A stretch of 64,000 bases of DNA, from positions 1 through 64,000 of the forward strand of contig NZ_FZNS01000003.1 of NCBI RefSeq assembly GCF_900188255.1, given 5' to 3'. This DNA comes from Hymenobacter mucosus. Lineage in GTDB: Bacteria > Bacteroidota > Bacteroidia > Cytophagales > Hymenobacteraceae. How positions within the stretch are numbered: the stretch's first letter is position 1; each line of letters starts with the position of its first letter. Shown piece by piece: positions 8,489 through 16,993 of the stretch. The notes beneath the pieces were generated by a model. The model searched no databases, was not told the origin of the DNA, and worked only from the letters and a program-made list of their open reading frames with translations. The translations under genes and the position numbers were made by a program.

Positions 8489-10405
8489 ATGATTACTGAC
8501 GTACATCGCGCTGAGCGCTTGCCTACAGTTATCTACCCCGACTCGGAACAAGCGGCCATTGCAGTTGCCCGCCAAATAGCAGATTTGATTCGCCAGTGTG
8601 AAACAGAGGGTCGGCCGTGTGTACTAGGTCTAGCTACGGGCTCTACTCCTACTCGGCTATACGAGGAACTAGTGTACTTGCACCAGCACGACGGACTGAG
8701 CTTTCGCAATGTTGTCACCTTTAATCTAGATGAGTACTACCCTATGGCGCCCGACTCGTTGCAGAGTTACGTGCGCTTTATGCACGAGTACCTGTTTGAC
8801 CACATCGATATTCCGACTGCTCAAATCCATATTCCCGATGGGACCATTCCTCAGGCAGAAGTGAATGCGTTTTGCCAGCGCTACGAGGAGCAGATTCGGG
8901 CTGTAGGCGGCATCGACTTACAGGTACTGGGCATTGGCCGCACGGGTCACATTGGCTTTAATGAGCCGGGTTCAGGCTTGGGCTCCCGTACCCGCCTCAT
9001 TACCCTCGACCACATCACCCGCACCGATGCAGCCTCCGACTTCTATGGGGAGGAGAACGTGCCACGAAGAGCTATTACCATGGGGGTAGGCACCATTCTG
9101 GAAGCCCGGCAGATTGTACTACTAGCCTGGGGCGAAGGCAAGGCTGCCGTAGTAAAACGCATGGTGGAAGGCGACATGACTGATTCGGTTCCCGCAACCT
9201 ATTTGCAACAGCACGCCCACGTGCAGGTGGTGCTAGACCAAGCCGCTGGCGCGGAGCTAACCCGAACTAAGACCCCGTGGCTAGTCGGGGCTCAGCTAGA
9301 CTGGACGAACGATGCACAAGTACGAAAAGCTGTAATAAGCCTAGCCCGAGCCCTACAAAAGCCTATCCTGAAACTTACCGACCAAGAATACAACGAACAC
9401 GGGCTTTCAGAGCTGCTCGCTCAATCTGGCTTGGCATACAACATCAATATCAAGGTCTTTAATCAGTTACAACGTACCATTACGGGGTGGCCGGGTGGTA
9501 AGCCCCACGCAGATGACACCAACCGCCCTGAGCGGGCGACTCCATTTCCGAAGCGCATTCTGATCTTTTCTCCTCACCCCGACGACGACGTAATTTCGAT
9601 GGGGGGCACTCTACTCCGGCTTGTCGATCAGGGCCATGAGGTGCACGTAGCCTACCAGACCTCCGGCAACATTGCGGTGTTTGATGATGAGGCTATTCGG
9701 TTTGCTGAGTTTGTAGCTGAGTACGACGAAGCTTTCCGCCTTGACGATCAACCAGCTAGCACGCTGTATCAGCGAGTTACGGAGTTTCTAAAAAACAAGG
9801 CGCCTGGCCAAGTAGACTCCGACGAGGTGCAACAGATAAAAGGGCTTATTCGCCGAGGTGAAGCCAAGAGTGCCTGCCGCTATGCGGGCATTCCAGACGA
9901 GCAGGTACATTTCCTCAACTTGCCTTTCTATGAGACTGGACGAGTACGCAAAAAGCCTATTGGCGAAGAGGATATTCGCCTGACCATTGAGCTACTTAAC
10001 CAAGTGCAGCCGCAGCAAGTGTATGCGGCCGGCGATTTATCGGACCCGCACGGCACGCACCGGGTATGCCTGGCAGCAATTTTTGAAGCTATCCACCGGT
10101 TAAAAGCCACCGACACAGCATGGCTACAGCACTGCTGGGTATGGCTATACCGCGGGGCTTGGCAAGAGTGGGACATTGACCAGATTGAAATGGCAGTGCC
10201 GCTTTCGCCCCAAGAACTTACGCGCAAGCGCCGTGCTATCTTCAAACACCAGTCGCAGAAAGACCGACCACTGTTCCCAGGAGCCGACCAACGGGAATTT
10301 TGGCAGCGGGCCGAGGAGCGCAACCGCACAACGGCTCAACTCTACGATTTACTAGGCCTACCGGAGTATGAAGCTATTGAGGCGTTTGTGCGCTGGCACT
10401 TTTAG
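8489..10405 (+). CDS. nagB: Glucosamine-6-phosphate deaminase fused to LmbE/PIG-L deacetylase domain
   Basis: 638 aa. The N-terminal part (about 1-270) is NagB: LATGSTPTRLYEELV, FNLDEYYPM and GIGRTGHIGFNEPGS are the sugar-phosphate-isomerase motifs of the enzyme that converts glucosamine-6-phosphate to fructose-6-phosphate and ammonia. The C-terminal part (about 350-610) is an LmbE/PIG-L fold with the metal motif SPHPDDDVISMGG and a later DPHGTHR, as in N-acetylglucosamine deacetylases. This double-domain form is common in Bacteroidota and may couple deacetylation to deamination, an inference. Its 3' end overlaps the convergent J-domain gene by 32 bp. glmS, the opposing biosynthetic step, lies at 22.5 kb. 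Confidence 0.92.
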   Translation: MITDVHRAERLPTVIYPDSEQAAIAVARQIADLIRQCETEGRPCVLGLATGSTPTRLYEELVYLHQHDGLSFRNVVTFNLDEYYPMAPDSLQSYVRFMHEYLFDHIDIPTAQIHIPDGTIPQAEVNAFCQRYEEQIRAVGGIDLQVLGIGRTGHIGFNEPGSGLGSRTRLITLDHITRTDAASDFYGEENVPRRAITMGVGTILEARQIVLLAWGEGKAAVVKRMVEGDMTDSVPATYLQQHAHVQVVLDQAAGAELTRTKTPWLVGAQLDWTNDAQVRKAVISLARALQKPILKLTDQEYNEHGLSELLAQSGLAYNINIKVFNQLQRTITGWPGGKPHADDTNRPERATPFPKRILIFSPHPDDDVISMGGTLLRLVDQGHEVHVAYQTSGNIAVFDDEAIRFAEFVAEYDEAFRLDDQPASTLYQRVTEFLKNKAPGQVDSDEVQQIKGLIRRGEAKSACRYAGIPDEQVHFLNLPFYETGRVRKKPIGEEDIRLTIELLNQVQPQQVYAAGDLSDPHGTHRVCLAAIFEAIHRLKATDTAWLQHCWVWLYRGAWQEWDIDQIEMAVPLSPQELTRKRRAIFKHQSQKDRPLFPGADQREFWQRAEERNRTTAQLYDLLGLPEYEAIEAFVRWHF

Positions 10406-11588
10406 CTGATGTAGTAGGCGCAAACTTCTTCTTAAGACGCTGTGGGACTACTGGAGTACATAGCTTCTGCCGGATAGTATCCGCTAGGTGATATCCTTGT
10501 ACCGTTGCCCGCCGAAAGAACTCGCATGCTTCCTGGGTAGCGCCTTCTTGTTGCGCCACCCGGCCCAGAAGAAAATATACCTGACCGCTCCGGGGCGTAA
10601 TTGTCAACACCTGCCAGTAGTCGGCGCGAGCAGCCCCGAAATCCTGTAGCTTGTAGTGTGCCAGCCCCCGGTACAACAGCATGCGCGCCATCAGGGTGGG
10701 TGCTGTTGTGTGGCGCAGGCCTGCCGAAAAGGTGCGAGTAGCCGCCCTAAACTGCCGCTGCCGGAATAATAAATTTTCGCCCTGGGCTAGCCAGGCGCGC
10801 GCCAGCGTAGTATCCAGAGCCAAAGCCCGGGCAAAATACTCTTGGGCCGACTTAGGGTGGGCAAGGGCCTTATGGCATTGACCAATGCGCAGCAACAGGG
10901 TCGCACGCTCAGTTTTGGAAGTAGTTTCACGCAGGGCCGCTAAGTAGTCGGCCCGAGCTGCAGTGTAGTTGTGATACACAAACTGCTCTACCTCACCACG
11001 GCGCCGCAGGGCTTTCAGGTAAGTGGGCTTGAAGTGCAGCGCTTCCGTGAAAAAGCTATGGGCCGTACTCCACTCACTTCTGGAGTATGCCTCTACCCCA
11101 TCTTGGTAGTTGCTTACTGCCGTGACGTGGTCCATGGTAACCTTCACGGAAAGCATGAATACCAGCAGCCCAAATACAATCAAGGAAGTCAGCCAGTAGT
11201 CGCGACGCGTGAATTTTGGGCGCTGCTTGGGTATAGTCCGATAGTGCCGCTCGGCGGAAGCGGCTGGCCGGCGCGTACGCAAGGGTGCGGGGGGCGGCAT
11301 GGGCACCCCGTATAAATGTTGAGTTTGATTCTGAAACTGCTGCCGACGACGTAGCTCTTCGGCACGGCGGACAGCGAGTTGCAGCTGATAATCATACTGG
11401 GCGCGGCGCCCTACATCTCCCAAAACATGGTAGGCCGCGGCTACAGCCTTGAATAAGTCCTCATACAGGGCATTGCCGCCGTGCTTATCTGGATGATACT
11501 GCACAGCAAGCCGTTTGTAAGCTACTTTAATCTCTTGGGCCGTCGCAGTAGCCGGGACCCCCAGTACCTGATAGTAGTTCTGGCTCAA
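10374..11588 (-). CDS. Membrane-anchored J-domain protein with TPR repeats
   Basis: 404 aa starting at TTG (no ATG precedes the J domain). Residues about 3-68 are a J domain with the HPD tripeptide (YHPDKHGG), which stimulates DnaK. Residues about 131-150 form one membrane helix, followed by about five TPR units to residue 375. This J-TM-TPR order suggests a membrane-tethered co-chaperone that binds clients through the TPRs and recruits DnaK. It is convergent with nagB and overlaps it by 32 bp, so their transcripts are antisense at the ends. Confidence 0.85.
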   Translation of the reverse strand: MSQNYYQVLGVPATATAQEIKVAYKRLAVQYHPDKHGGNALYEDLFKAVAAAYHVLGDVGRRAQYDYQLQLAVRRAEELRRRQQFQNQTQHLYGVPMPPPAPLRTRRPAASAERHYRTIPKQRPKFTRRDYWLTSLIVFGLLVFMLSVKVTMDHVTAVSNYQDGVEAYSRSEWSTAHSFFTEALHFKPTYLKALRRRGEVEQFVYHNYTAARADYLAALRETTSKTERATLLLRIGQCHKALAHPKSAQEYFARALALDTTLARAWLAQGENLLFRQRQFRAATRTFSAGLRHTTAPTLMARMLLYRGLAHYKLQDFGAARADYWQVLTITPRSGQVYFLLGRVAQQEGATQEACEFFRRATVQGYHLADTIRQKLCTPVVPQRLKKKFAPTTSAKSASAQTPQ

Positions 11589-11735
11589 AATAGGGCAGTA
11601 TAAGGTAAAAGTACGTCAATTTTCAGACACGCCGCTGCCTTTTCCGTAAGAAGGGGCTACCTGAAAAGCTAGCGCAGTCGCCGCTTTCTGACGTCTGTAA
11701 CTGTAATATTGTTCCCCATCAATTTACTCCCACGT

Positions 11736-12122
11736 ATGGGCCTCTTCTCCACCGACGACGACGATACCAAAACGCCCCGTACCGATAATATTATTGGTAA
11801 TGTGAAAGGCTACCTTGACACCCGGATTGACCTGGTGCGCCTAGAAGTGCAAGAGAAGGCGAAAGTTGCCTTAGTCGGTACGCTGCACGGCGTTGCCATG
11901 GCAGCCATTGGCCTTTTCTTCTTCATCTTCCTGAACTTGTTTATTGCCCTGCTTCTCAACGATGTGTTGGACAGCCCATTCTGGGGGTTCGGCATCGTAG
12001 CAGCTTTCTACCTAGTGTTGCTCATCATTTTTGTGGTGGGAGTTGATAAGAAGCTGTTCCAAGGTTTGGCAGACAAGCTGATGAACAACACTATTTACAA
12101 ATCTGACAAACGCCAAGCTTAA
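11736..12122 (+). CDS. Holin-superfamily-like two-helix membrane protein
   Basis: 128 aa from the ATG at 11736; the upstream in-frame start adds a poor leader. An acidic N terminus (TDDDDT) is followed by an amphipathic segment and two hydrophobic hairpin helices (about 55-75 and 85-110). This matches the 'phage holin family' (Holin-X type) found in many bacterial chromosomes. No lysis genes are nearby, so a housekeeping envelope role is more likely. It is first in an operon with a membrane-anchored hypothetical protein (8-bp gap) and GGGP synthase. Confidence 0.75.
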   Translation: MGLFSTDDDDTKTPRTDNIIGNVKGYLDTRIDLVRLEVQEKAKVALVGTLHGVAMAAIGLFFFIFLNLFIALLLNDVLDSPFWGFGIVAAFYLVLLIIFVVGVDKKLFQGLADKLMNNTIYKSDKRQA

Positions 12123-12130
12123 CCTAGTAT

Positions 12131-12865
12131 ATGGCCGATCTGCACAACCCCTTGTTTGAGGACGAAAAGGAGTTTCTGGAACGTCAGAAGCTGGAGTATG
12201 AGCGCGCCCTGATGGGTGACGTCGAAGAAATCAAAGCAAAAACCCAGGAGGTGAGCAAGTATGTAGCCATTGGCGCCGGCGTTTTGGGTGGCATTTGGTT
12301 ACTCTCGAAAGCCTTTGGTGGCAAGAAGAAGCACGCTGAACTCGGCAACGACAAAGAGTACGAGCGTCACCGCTTGCACCAGGCAAGTCGTCCCCGGCGC
12401 CCGCTGGCTTCTACTACTGTGGATACCTCCGTAGCGGACGATCTTGGTTTTGGGGCTGGCCATCACCAGCAAGACCGGGGCCAGACTAGAGCGTACACTG
12501 GCTCTTCTACCGGCTTCTCCAACGCCTATACCAACGACAGCGACCCATTTGCTCCGGCACCTGCGCAGGGCTATACAGGACGGTACCCTATTGCTAGCTA
12601 CCGCGGTACCCAGGCCACCGAGGAATCTTCGTCGGTGGTAGCCTCTGCTTTCAAAACTTTCCTGCAGTCTGACACAGGTAAGATGCTAGTGGCGCAGGCT
12701 TCGGCTGTTCTCATGGCTTACGTAGCAAAGAAAGCCAGCGAGTATTTACCAATCCTTAAAAATCCCGACCTTGCATCTTCTGGCCCCGTTCATGCGGAGC
12801 CCGAAACCAAGGATATTGAATTTACTTTCCACGACGACGCGGATGCGCCTCACTACTCTCTATGA
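12131..12865 (+). CDS. Hypothetical single-helix membrane protein
   Basis: 244 aa, ATG start 8 bp after the preceding gene. The N terminus is charged and coiled-coil-like (about 10-40), then one membrane segment VAIGAGVLGGIWLLSK (about 46-62). A low-complexity Ser/Thr/Gly/Ala-rich stretch follows, then a conserved-looking helical block near 165-210 (FLQSDTGKMLVAQASAVLM). No family recognised. It pairs with the holin-like gene, as small membrane proteins of this type often do. The last 23 bp overlap the GGGP synthase start, so translation is probably coupled. Confidence 0.7.
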   Translation: MADLHNPLFEDEKEFLERQKLEYERALMGDVEEIKAKTQEVSKYVAIGAGVLGGIWLLSKAFGGKKKHAELGNDKEYERHRLHQASRPRRPLASTTVDTSVADDLGFGAGHHQQDRGQTRAYTGSSTGFSNAYTNDSDPFAPAPAQGYTGRYPIASYRGTQATEESSSVVASAFKTFLQSDTGKMLVAQASAVLMAYVAKKASEYLPILKNPDLASSGPVHAEPETKDIEFTFHDDADAPHYSL

Positions 12866-13622
12866 AACTCTAAGCAAACGCCGAGCCCACGGCCAGAAGT
12901 CGCTGGCGGTCTTGCTAGACCCCGACCATCTGGACGAGACTAGTTGTCGGCATTTGCTTGAGCTAAGTGAGCAGCATACAGTAGATTACTTTTTTGTGGG
13001 TGGCAGCTTGGTGATGAATTCTCGCCAGGCTGCCCTCATTCGTTTAATAAAATCTCACTCATCTGTGCCGGTGCTGCTGTTTCCTAGCCACAGCTTGCAC
13101 CTAGATGACCAAGCCGACGGCATTCTATTGCTGTCGCTGATATCGGGCCGCAACCCTGAGTTCCTAATTGGACAGCATGTTATTGCAGCGCCCCTACTAC
13201 GCCAAAGTAACCTGCAAATTCTGCCTACGGGCTATATGCTAGTAGATACCGGCCGGCAAACTACTGCCAGCTACATGAGTGGTACCACACCGCTTCCGCA
13301 CGATAAACCGGCCATTGCTGCATGCACGGCTATGGCCGGTGAGCAGCTAGGCTTGCGTTTGATGTACTTGGATGGTGGTAGCGGTGCCATGTATCCCGTT
13401 TCTGCGGCCATGATTCGGGCCGTACGCCAAGCGGTAGAAGTTCCTATCATTGTAGGGGGCGGTATCAACACAACCGAAAAAGCCCAGGCTGCCCTGGCTG
13501 CTGGCGCCGACGTTGTTGTTGTGGGCAATCAGATAGAGAAAGACCCTGGGTTCTTAGCCGACATGTCGGGGATAGTTCGCAGCTTCAACAGCTCCCGTAT
13601 CACAGCTGATTTGTCCGACTAG
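12843..13622 (+). CDS. Geranylgeranylglyceryl/heptaprenylglyceryl phosphate synthase
   Basis: 259 aa. The ATG at 12843, inside the preceding gene, fits homologues best. It is a TIM-barrel PcrB/GGGPS family protein: LAVLLDPDH near the N terminus, YFFVGGSLVMNS, YLDGGSGA and the phosphate-binding GGGINTTEKAQAALAAGAD followed by VVVGNQIEKDP. The enzyme joins a polyprenyl diphosphate to sn-glycerol-1-phosphate through an ether bond. The reaction is archaeal-like, but members from Bacteroidota are known. A polyprenyl diphosphate synthase that could supply the substrate is at 55.5 kb. Product fate in bacteria is unclear. Confidence 0.88.
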   Translation: MRLTTLYETLSKRRAHGQKSLAVLLDPDHLDETSCRHLLELSEQHTVDYFFVGGSLVMNSRQAALIRLIKSHSSVPVLLFPSHSLHLDDQADGILLLSLISGRNPEFLIGQHVIAAPLLRQSNLQILPTGYMLVDTGRQTTASYMSGTTPLPHDKPAIAACTAMAGEQLGLRLMYLDGGSGAMYPVSAAMIRAVRQAVEVPIIVGGGINTTEKAQAALAAGADVVVVGNQIEKDPGFLADMSGIVRSFNSSRITADLSD

Positions 13623-13634
13623 TTTAGCAGCTAC

Positions 13635-13703
13635 GTAGGAAGTCATCCATACAGAGAAAGCCCCGCTTTAGGCGGGGCTTTCTCTGTATGGATGACTTCC
13701 TAC
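13635..13703. terminator. 32-bp perfect-stem bidirectional terminator
   Basis: Arms 13635-13666 and 13672-13703 are exact reverse complements with a 5-nt loop, TTTAG. It lies between the convergent GGGP synthase and AraC genes and can serve both. The core GCCCCGC/GCGGGGC plus T tract is a normal terminator; the outer 20 bp are extra. Confidence 0.85.
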
Positions 13704-13732
13704 TTCTTTACCTAGAAGCAGTCCTGCATCAG

Positions 13733-14656
13733 TTAGATGTTCATGGCGGATTCGCGGCGGCGCATTTTGCCAGCTGGAATTCCGAACATCATCTTGAAAC
13801 GGCGGCAGAAATAAGCTGTGTCCTTGTAACCTACTTCCTTACCAATGTCGCGGATGCTTTTCTTGGTAGTGCGGAGCAGGAATACAGCACGCTCCATGCG
13901 CTGGTATTCAATGTAGTCTTGCGGGTTAATACCGGTCAGCATTTTGAAGTACTGACCTACATAGTCCTCGCTCACGTTAGCCACTCCCGACAACACCTTG
14001 TTAGACAAGTCGCCGCCGATGTTCTCCTTGATGTAGTTGAAAAGATCAATGAGGCGAGGGTCCTTGAAGTAGGTGCTGTTGGTAGCCAGCTGCTCCACAA
14101 ACATCTTGTTCTTTAGGATGTAGCGCACAATCTCTACTACGATGTTCTCGGTGTAGATTGTGATGAGACGCTCCCGACCTGGCAATTCTTGCAAGCTCTC
14201 TTCCACCACCTTAATGATGAGGTTAGCCAGCTTGGAGTTGTTCGAGATGAGGAACGCAGGTACGTCCAGTGAAGCAAAGAAGTTCACTGAATCGAACACC
14301 TTGGCTTCGAAGCTTACAAAGGAGTGGCTTTCTTCAGCATCACCAATGAGGTCAAGATCCATATTGGAATGGAAAAACTTGTCCTTATTGCTAATGAGGT
14401 CGTCGTTGGTGATACTCTTCGAGGAAGTTTCACCATAGGTAACTTTTGTAGCACGGCCACCGGGAATAAATAACATCTCCCCCTCTTCTACCACCTGCTC
14501 CTCATCACCAAAAGAAATCCGTCCTTTGTGCAACAAAATCAGGTTGTTGCCAACGTCATAGGAGTTGCGTACCGTAAACGGCTGCTGCAACACTAAATTT
14601 TTCGCCTTGATGTATCGCACACCAAGCGACTCTATCACTTTATTATAATCTTCCAT
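13733..14656 (-). CDS. AraC-family transcription regulator
   Basis: 307 aa, ATG start. The N-terminal 100 residues have a cupin-like pattern (VRNSYDVGNNLILLHKG, EGEMLFIPGG), probably a ligand-sensing beta-barrel. The C-terminal 100 residues are a double helix-turn-helix AraC domain (LSGVANVSEDYVGQYFKMLTG and IRDIGKEVGYKDTAYFCRRF). It is the only regulator between the GGGP synthase operon and the acyl-CoA dehydrogenase. Both effector and targets are unknown; the co-oriented upstream acyl-CoA dehydrogenase is separated by its own terminator. Confidence 0.9.
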   Translation of the reverse strand: MEDYNKVIESLGVRYIKAKNLVLQQPFTVRNSYDVGNNLILLHKGRISFGDEEQVVEEGEMLFIPGGRATKVTYGETSSKSITNDDLISNKDKFFHSNMDLDLIGDAEESHSFVSFEAKVFDSVNFFASLDVPAFLISNNSKLANLIIKVVEESLQELPGRERLITIYTENIVVEIVRYILKNKMFVEQLATNSTYFKDPRLIDLFNYIKENIGGDLSNKVLSGVANVSEDYVGQYFKMLTGINPQDYIEYQRMERAVFLLRTTKKSIRDIGKEVGYKDTAYFCRRFKMMFGIPAGKMRRRESAMNI

Positions 14657-14749
14657 CTATTGGGTGGTTTGGGTGCACTTCATAAACAAAGGAAATAGTA
14701 CCTCCGACTTACGTAATGCAAAATAACATATAAAAATTCACAAAAACGA

Positions 14750-14776
14750 AAACCCAGTCGTTTTTCGACTGGGTTT
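14750..14776 (-). terminator. Terminator of the acyl-CoA dehydrogenase gene
   Basis: An 11-bp stem AAACCCAGTCG/CGACTGGGTTT with loop TTTTT lies about 35 bp beyond the stop codon. Confidence 0.75.
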
Positions 14777-14811
14777 AATGCAATATTTCTGAATTTTAGG
14801 CTATTCTAAAC

Positions 14812-15951
14812 TTACTTTAGGATTTCGCGTGAGATTACAATTTTCTGAATCTCAGAGGTTCCCTCGTAGATCTGCGTGATTTTGGCATCACGCATCAATC
14901 GCTCTACATGATATTCTTTTACAAAGCCATACCCACCATGAATTTGTACAGCTTCAACGGCCGTGTCCATGGCAGTTTTTGAAGCAAACAGCTTGGCCAT
15001 AGCACCGGATTTAGCATAATCTTGATGCGCATCTTTGTCGTGAGCAGCTTGTAGGCAGAGCAAGCGAGCAGCATCAATGTTGGTGGCCATATCCGCGAGC
15101 TTGAACTGGATAGCTTGGTGCTGCGAAATAGGAACACCAAAAGCCTTACGCTCTTTGGCATACTTCAACGACAATTCATACGCACCCGAGGCAATACCAA
15201 GCGCTTGGGCAGCAATACCAATACGGCCGCCAGCTAGAACCTGCATGGCGAATTTGAAGCCAAAGCCATCATCCCCAATGCGGTTTTCTTTCGGCACCTT
15301 CACGTCGTTGAACAGCAAAGAGCACGTGTCGGAGCCACGAATGCCGAGCTTATTTTCCTTAGGCCCCGTCTGGAAGCCTTCCATCCCCTTCTCCACGATG
15401 AGCACGTTGATGCCGCGGTGCTTTAGCTCAGGGTTTGTTTGGGCAACTACTAGGTATACGGAGGCCGTGGTACCGTTCGTAATCCAGTTTTTGGTGCCGT
15501 TTAGTAGGTAATAATCGCCCTTGTCTTCCGCCGTAGTGCTTTGGCTGGTAGCGTCCGATCCAGCTTCGGGCTCAGAAAGGGCAAAGGCTCCTATTATCTC
15601 TCCCGTAGTGAGGCGCGTCAAGTACTTTTGCTTCTGCTCCTCGGTGCCGTATTTCTCAAGCCCCCAGCATACAAGGGAGTTGTTTACGGACATGATAACT
15701 GAGCAGGAGGCGTCTACCTTGCTGATTTCCTCCATAGCCAGCACGTAGCTCACCGTGTCCATGCCTCCGCCGCCATATTCGGCGCTAACCATCATACCGA
15801 GGAAGCCTAGCTCCCCCATTTTCTTGATTTGTTCGGCAGGAAATTTTTGGTGTTCATCACGCTCAATAACACCGGCCCAAAGTTCATTTTGAGCGAAATC
15901 ACGAGCGGCGGCCTGCACAGCCAATTGTTCTTCAGTGAGCTGAAAATCCAT
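14812..15951 (-). CDS. Acyl-CoA dehydrogenase
   Basis: 379 aa, the usual length for short/medium-chain members. The N-terminal helical domain starts MDFQLTEEQLAVQ. The middle has the FAD/substrate signatures AFALSEPEAGSD and the C-terminal domain ends with QIHGGYGFVKEYHVERLMRD and YEGTSEIQ, whose Glu is the catalytic base in butyryl-CoA-type enzymes. It oxidises an acyl-CoA to the 2-enoyl-CoA with an electron-transfer flavoprotein as acceptor. It stands alone, not beside other beta-oxidation genes; chain length is not predictable. Confidence 0.93.
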   Translation of the reverse strand: MDFQLTEEQLAVQAAARDFAQNELWAGVIERDEHQKFPAEQIKKMGELGFLGMMVSAEYGGGGMDTVSYVLAMEEISKVDASCSVIMSVNNSLVCWGLEKYGTEEQKQKYLTRLTTGEIIGAFALSEPEAGSDATSQSTTAEDKGDYYLLNGTKNWITNGTTASVYLVVAQTNPELKHRGINVLIVEKGMEGFQTGPKENKLGIRGSDTCSLLFNDVKVPKENRIGDDGFGFKFAMQVLAGGRIGIAAQALGIASGAYELSLKYAKERKAFGVPISQHQAIQFKLADMATNIDAARLLCLQAAHDKDAHQDYAKSGAMAKLFASKTAMDTAVEAVQIHGGYGFVKEYHVERLMRDAKITQIYEGTSEIQKIVISREILK

Positions 15952-16006
15952 GTGAAAAGGGTGGGGTGGTGGGAATATTCTCTACTGGCCGGTGGGCGGC
16001 CACGCT

Positions 16007-16014
16007 CAAAATTA
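16007..16014 (-). promoter_or_regulatory. Possible -7 element for acyl-CoA dehydrogenase
   Basis: Minus-strand TAATTTTG matches TAnnTTTG, 56 bp upstream of the start codon. The -33 position reads TTT rather than TTG. Confidence 0.45.
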
Positions 16015-16139
16015 CGTTTTAGCCCGCGCAGAAAAAGTGCGCATGCCGAATTTCTTTTCTCCGCAACATCCTATTACGGATAGGAAGTTCGTTGTATTGG
16101 CTTGATGGTACGCGCCCAAGGGCTGCCCAGATACGCAAA

Positions 16140-16169
16140 ACTGCCGCCCCGAAGAATGGGAGCGGCAGT
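16140..16169 (-). terminator. Terminator of the zinc peptidase gene
   Basis: Arms ACTGCCGC and GCGGCAGT with additional G-C pairs inside enclose a small loop. It lies about 35 bp beyond the leftward stop codon. Confidence 0.6.
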
Positions 16170-16204
16170 CTGTATGCTGAAGTGCCTAAGAGGAGCAGTG
16201 CCGA

Positions 16205-16903
16205 TTAACGACGGTCGCGGCTACCCATAAAGATGCTTACGTAGTACAATAGTGTAGCTAGGGAGCTAATAGCTGCTACTACGTAGGTCATGGCAGCCCA
16301 CCACAGTGCGTCCTTTGCCATGGCGTGTTCTTGTGGTGTTACAATACCCCGCTTATCAATCCAGGCAAGAGCCCGCTTTGAAGCATCGAACTCTACAGGC
16401 AGGGTTACAAAGGAAAACAAGGTAGTCAGCGAGAATAGCACAATACCCAACCCCAGTGGAATCAGTGTGGTCTTGATCATGAACACGCCGGCTAGTAGAA
16501 TCCAAGGCATGAACTTAGAAACGGCACTGAGCGCAGGCACCATGGCCGAGCGGAACTGTAGCGCGCTATATGCCGTGGCATGTTGCACTGCGTGGCCGCA
16601 CTCGTGAGCTGCCACAGCTGCAGCGGCTGCACTACGCTCCTCGTACACGGCCTCACTTAGGTTTACAGTTTTATCGGCGGGGTTGTAGTGGTCAGTTAGT
16701 TGACCTTCCGTGCTAATTACCCGAACATCGGTAATGCCGTGGTCGGCAAGCATCAACTCCGCAATTTGCCGACCTGACAGGCCAGACTGTAAACCAATTT
16801 GGGCGTACTTGCTGAATTTGCTTTTCAGGCGCCACTGGATCAGCCAGCTTACTACCATTGCCAAGATGACAATGAGGTAGATAGGACTTGAGTTGTAATA
16901 CAT
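16205..16903 (-). CDS. Membrane zinc metallopeptidase (YugP/PF04298-like)
   Basis: 232 aa. One membrane helix at the N terminus (about 7-24), then the zincin motif AAHECGHAVQHA near residue 100, and two or three hydrophobic helices after it, the last near 205-228. Size and layout match the neutral zinc metallopeptidase family typified by B. subtilis YugP, with the two His and Glu present for metal binding and catalysis. Substrate unknown. It sits in its own transcription unit downstream of rfaE2, with a 90-bp gap. Confidence 0.87.
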   Translation of the reverse strand: MYYNSSPIYLIVILAMVVSWLIQWRLKSKFSKYAQIGLQSGLSGRQIAELMLADHGITDVRVISTEGQLTDHYNPADKTVNLSEAVYEERSAAAAAVAAHECGHAVQHATAYSALQFRSAMVPALSAVSKFMPWILLAGVFMIKTTLIPLGLGIVLFSLTTLFSFVTLPVEFDASKRALAWIDKRGIVTPQEHAMAKDALWWAAMTYVVAAISSLATLLYYVSIFMGSRDRR

Positions 16904-16993
16904 GGTGTGGAGTAGAGAGAGTTAAGTGATGAAGCAACGAACCGAGTAGAAACGTTGACTCGGGTACATCTCCCTCCTCACTTCATTTCTACT

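Noticed and set aside
9219..9235. CACGTG near 9.2 kb as another parS
   Set aside because: Only the six-base core matches; flanks do not resemble GTTTCAC/GTGAAAC.
11736..12122. Prophage remnant based on the holin-like gene
   Set aside because: No lysin, structural, integrase or att sequences nearby; the family is widespread as a chromosomal membrane protein.
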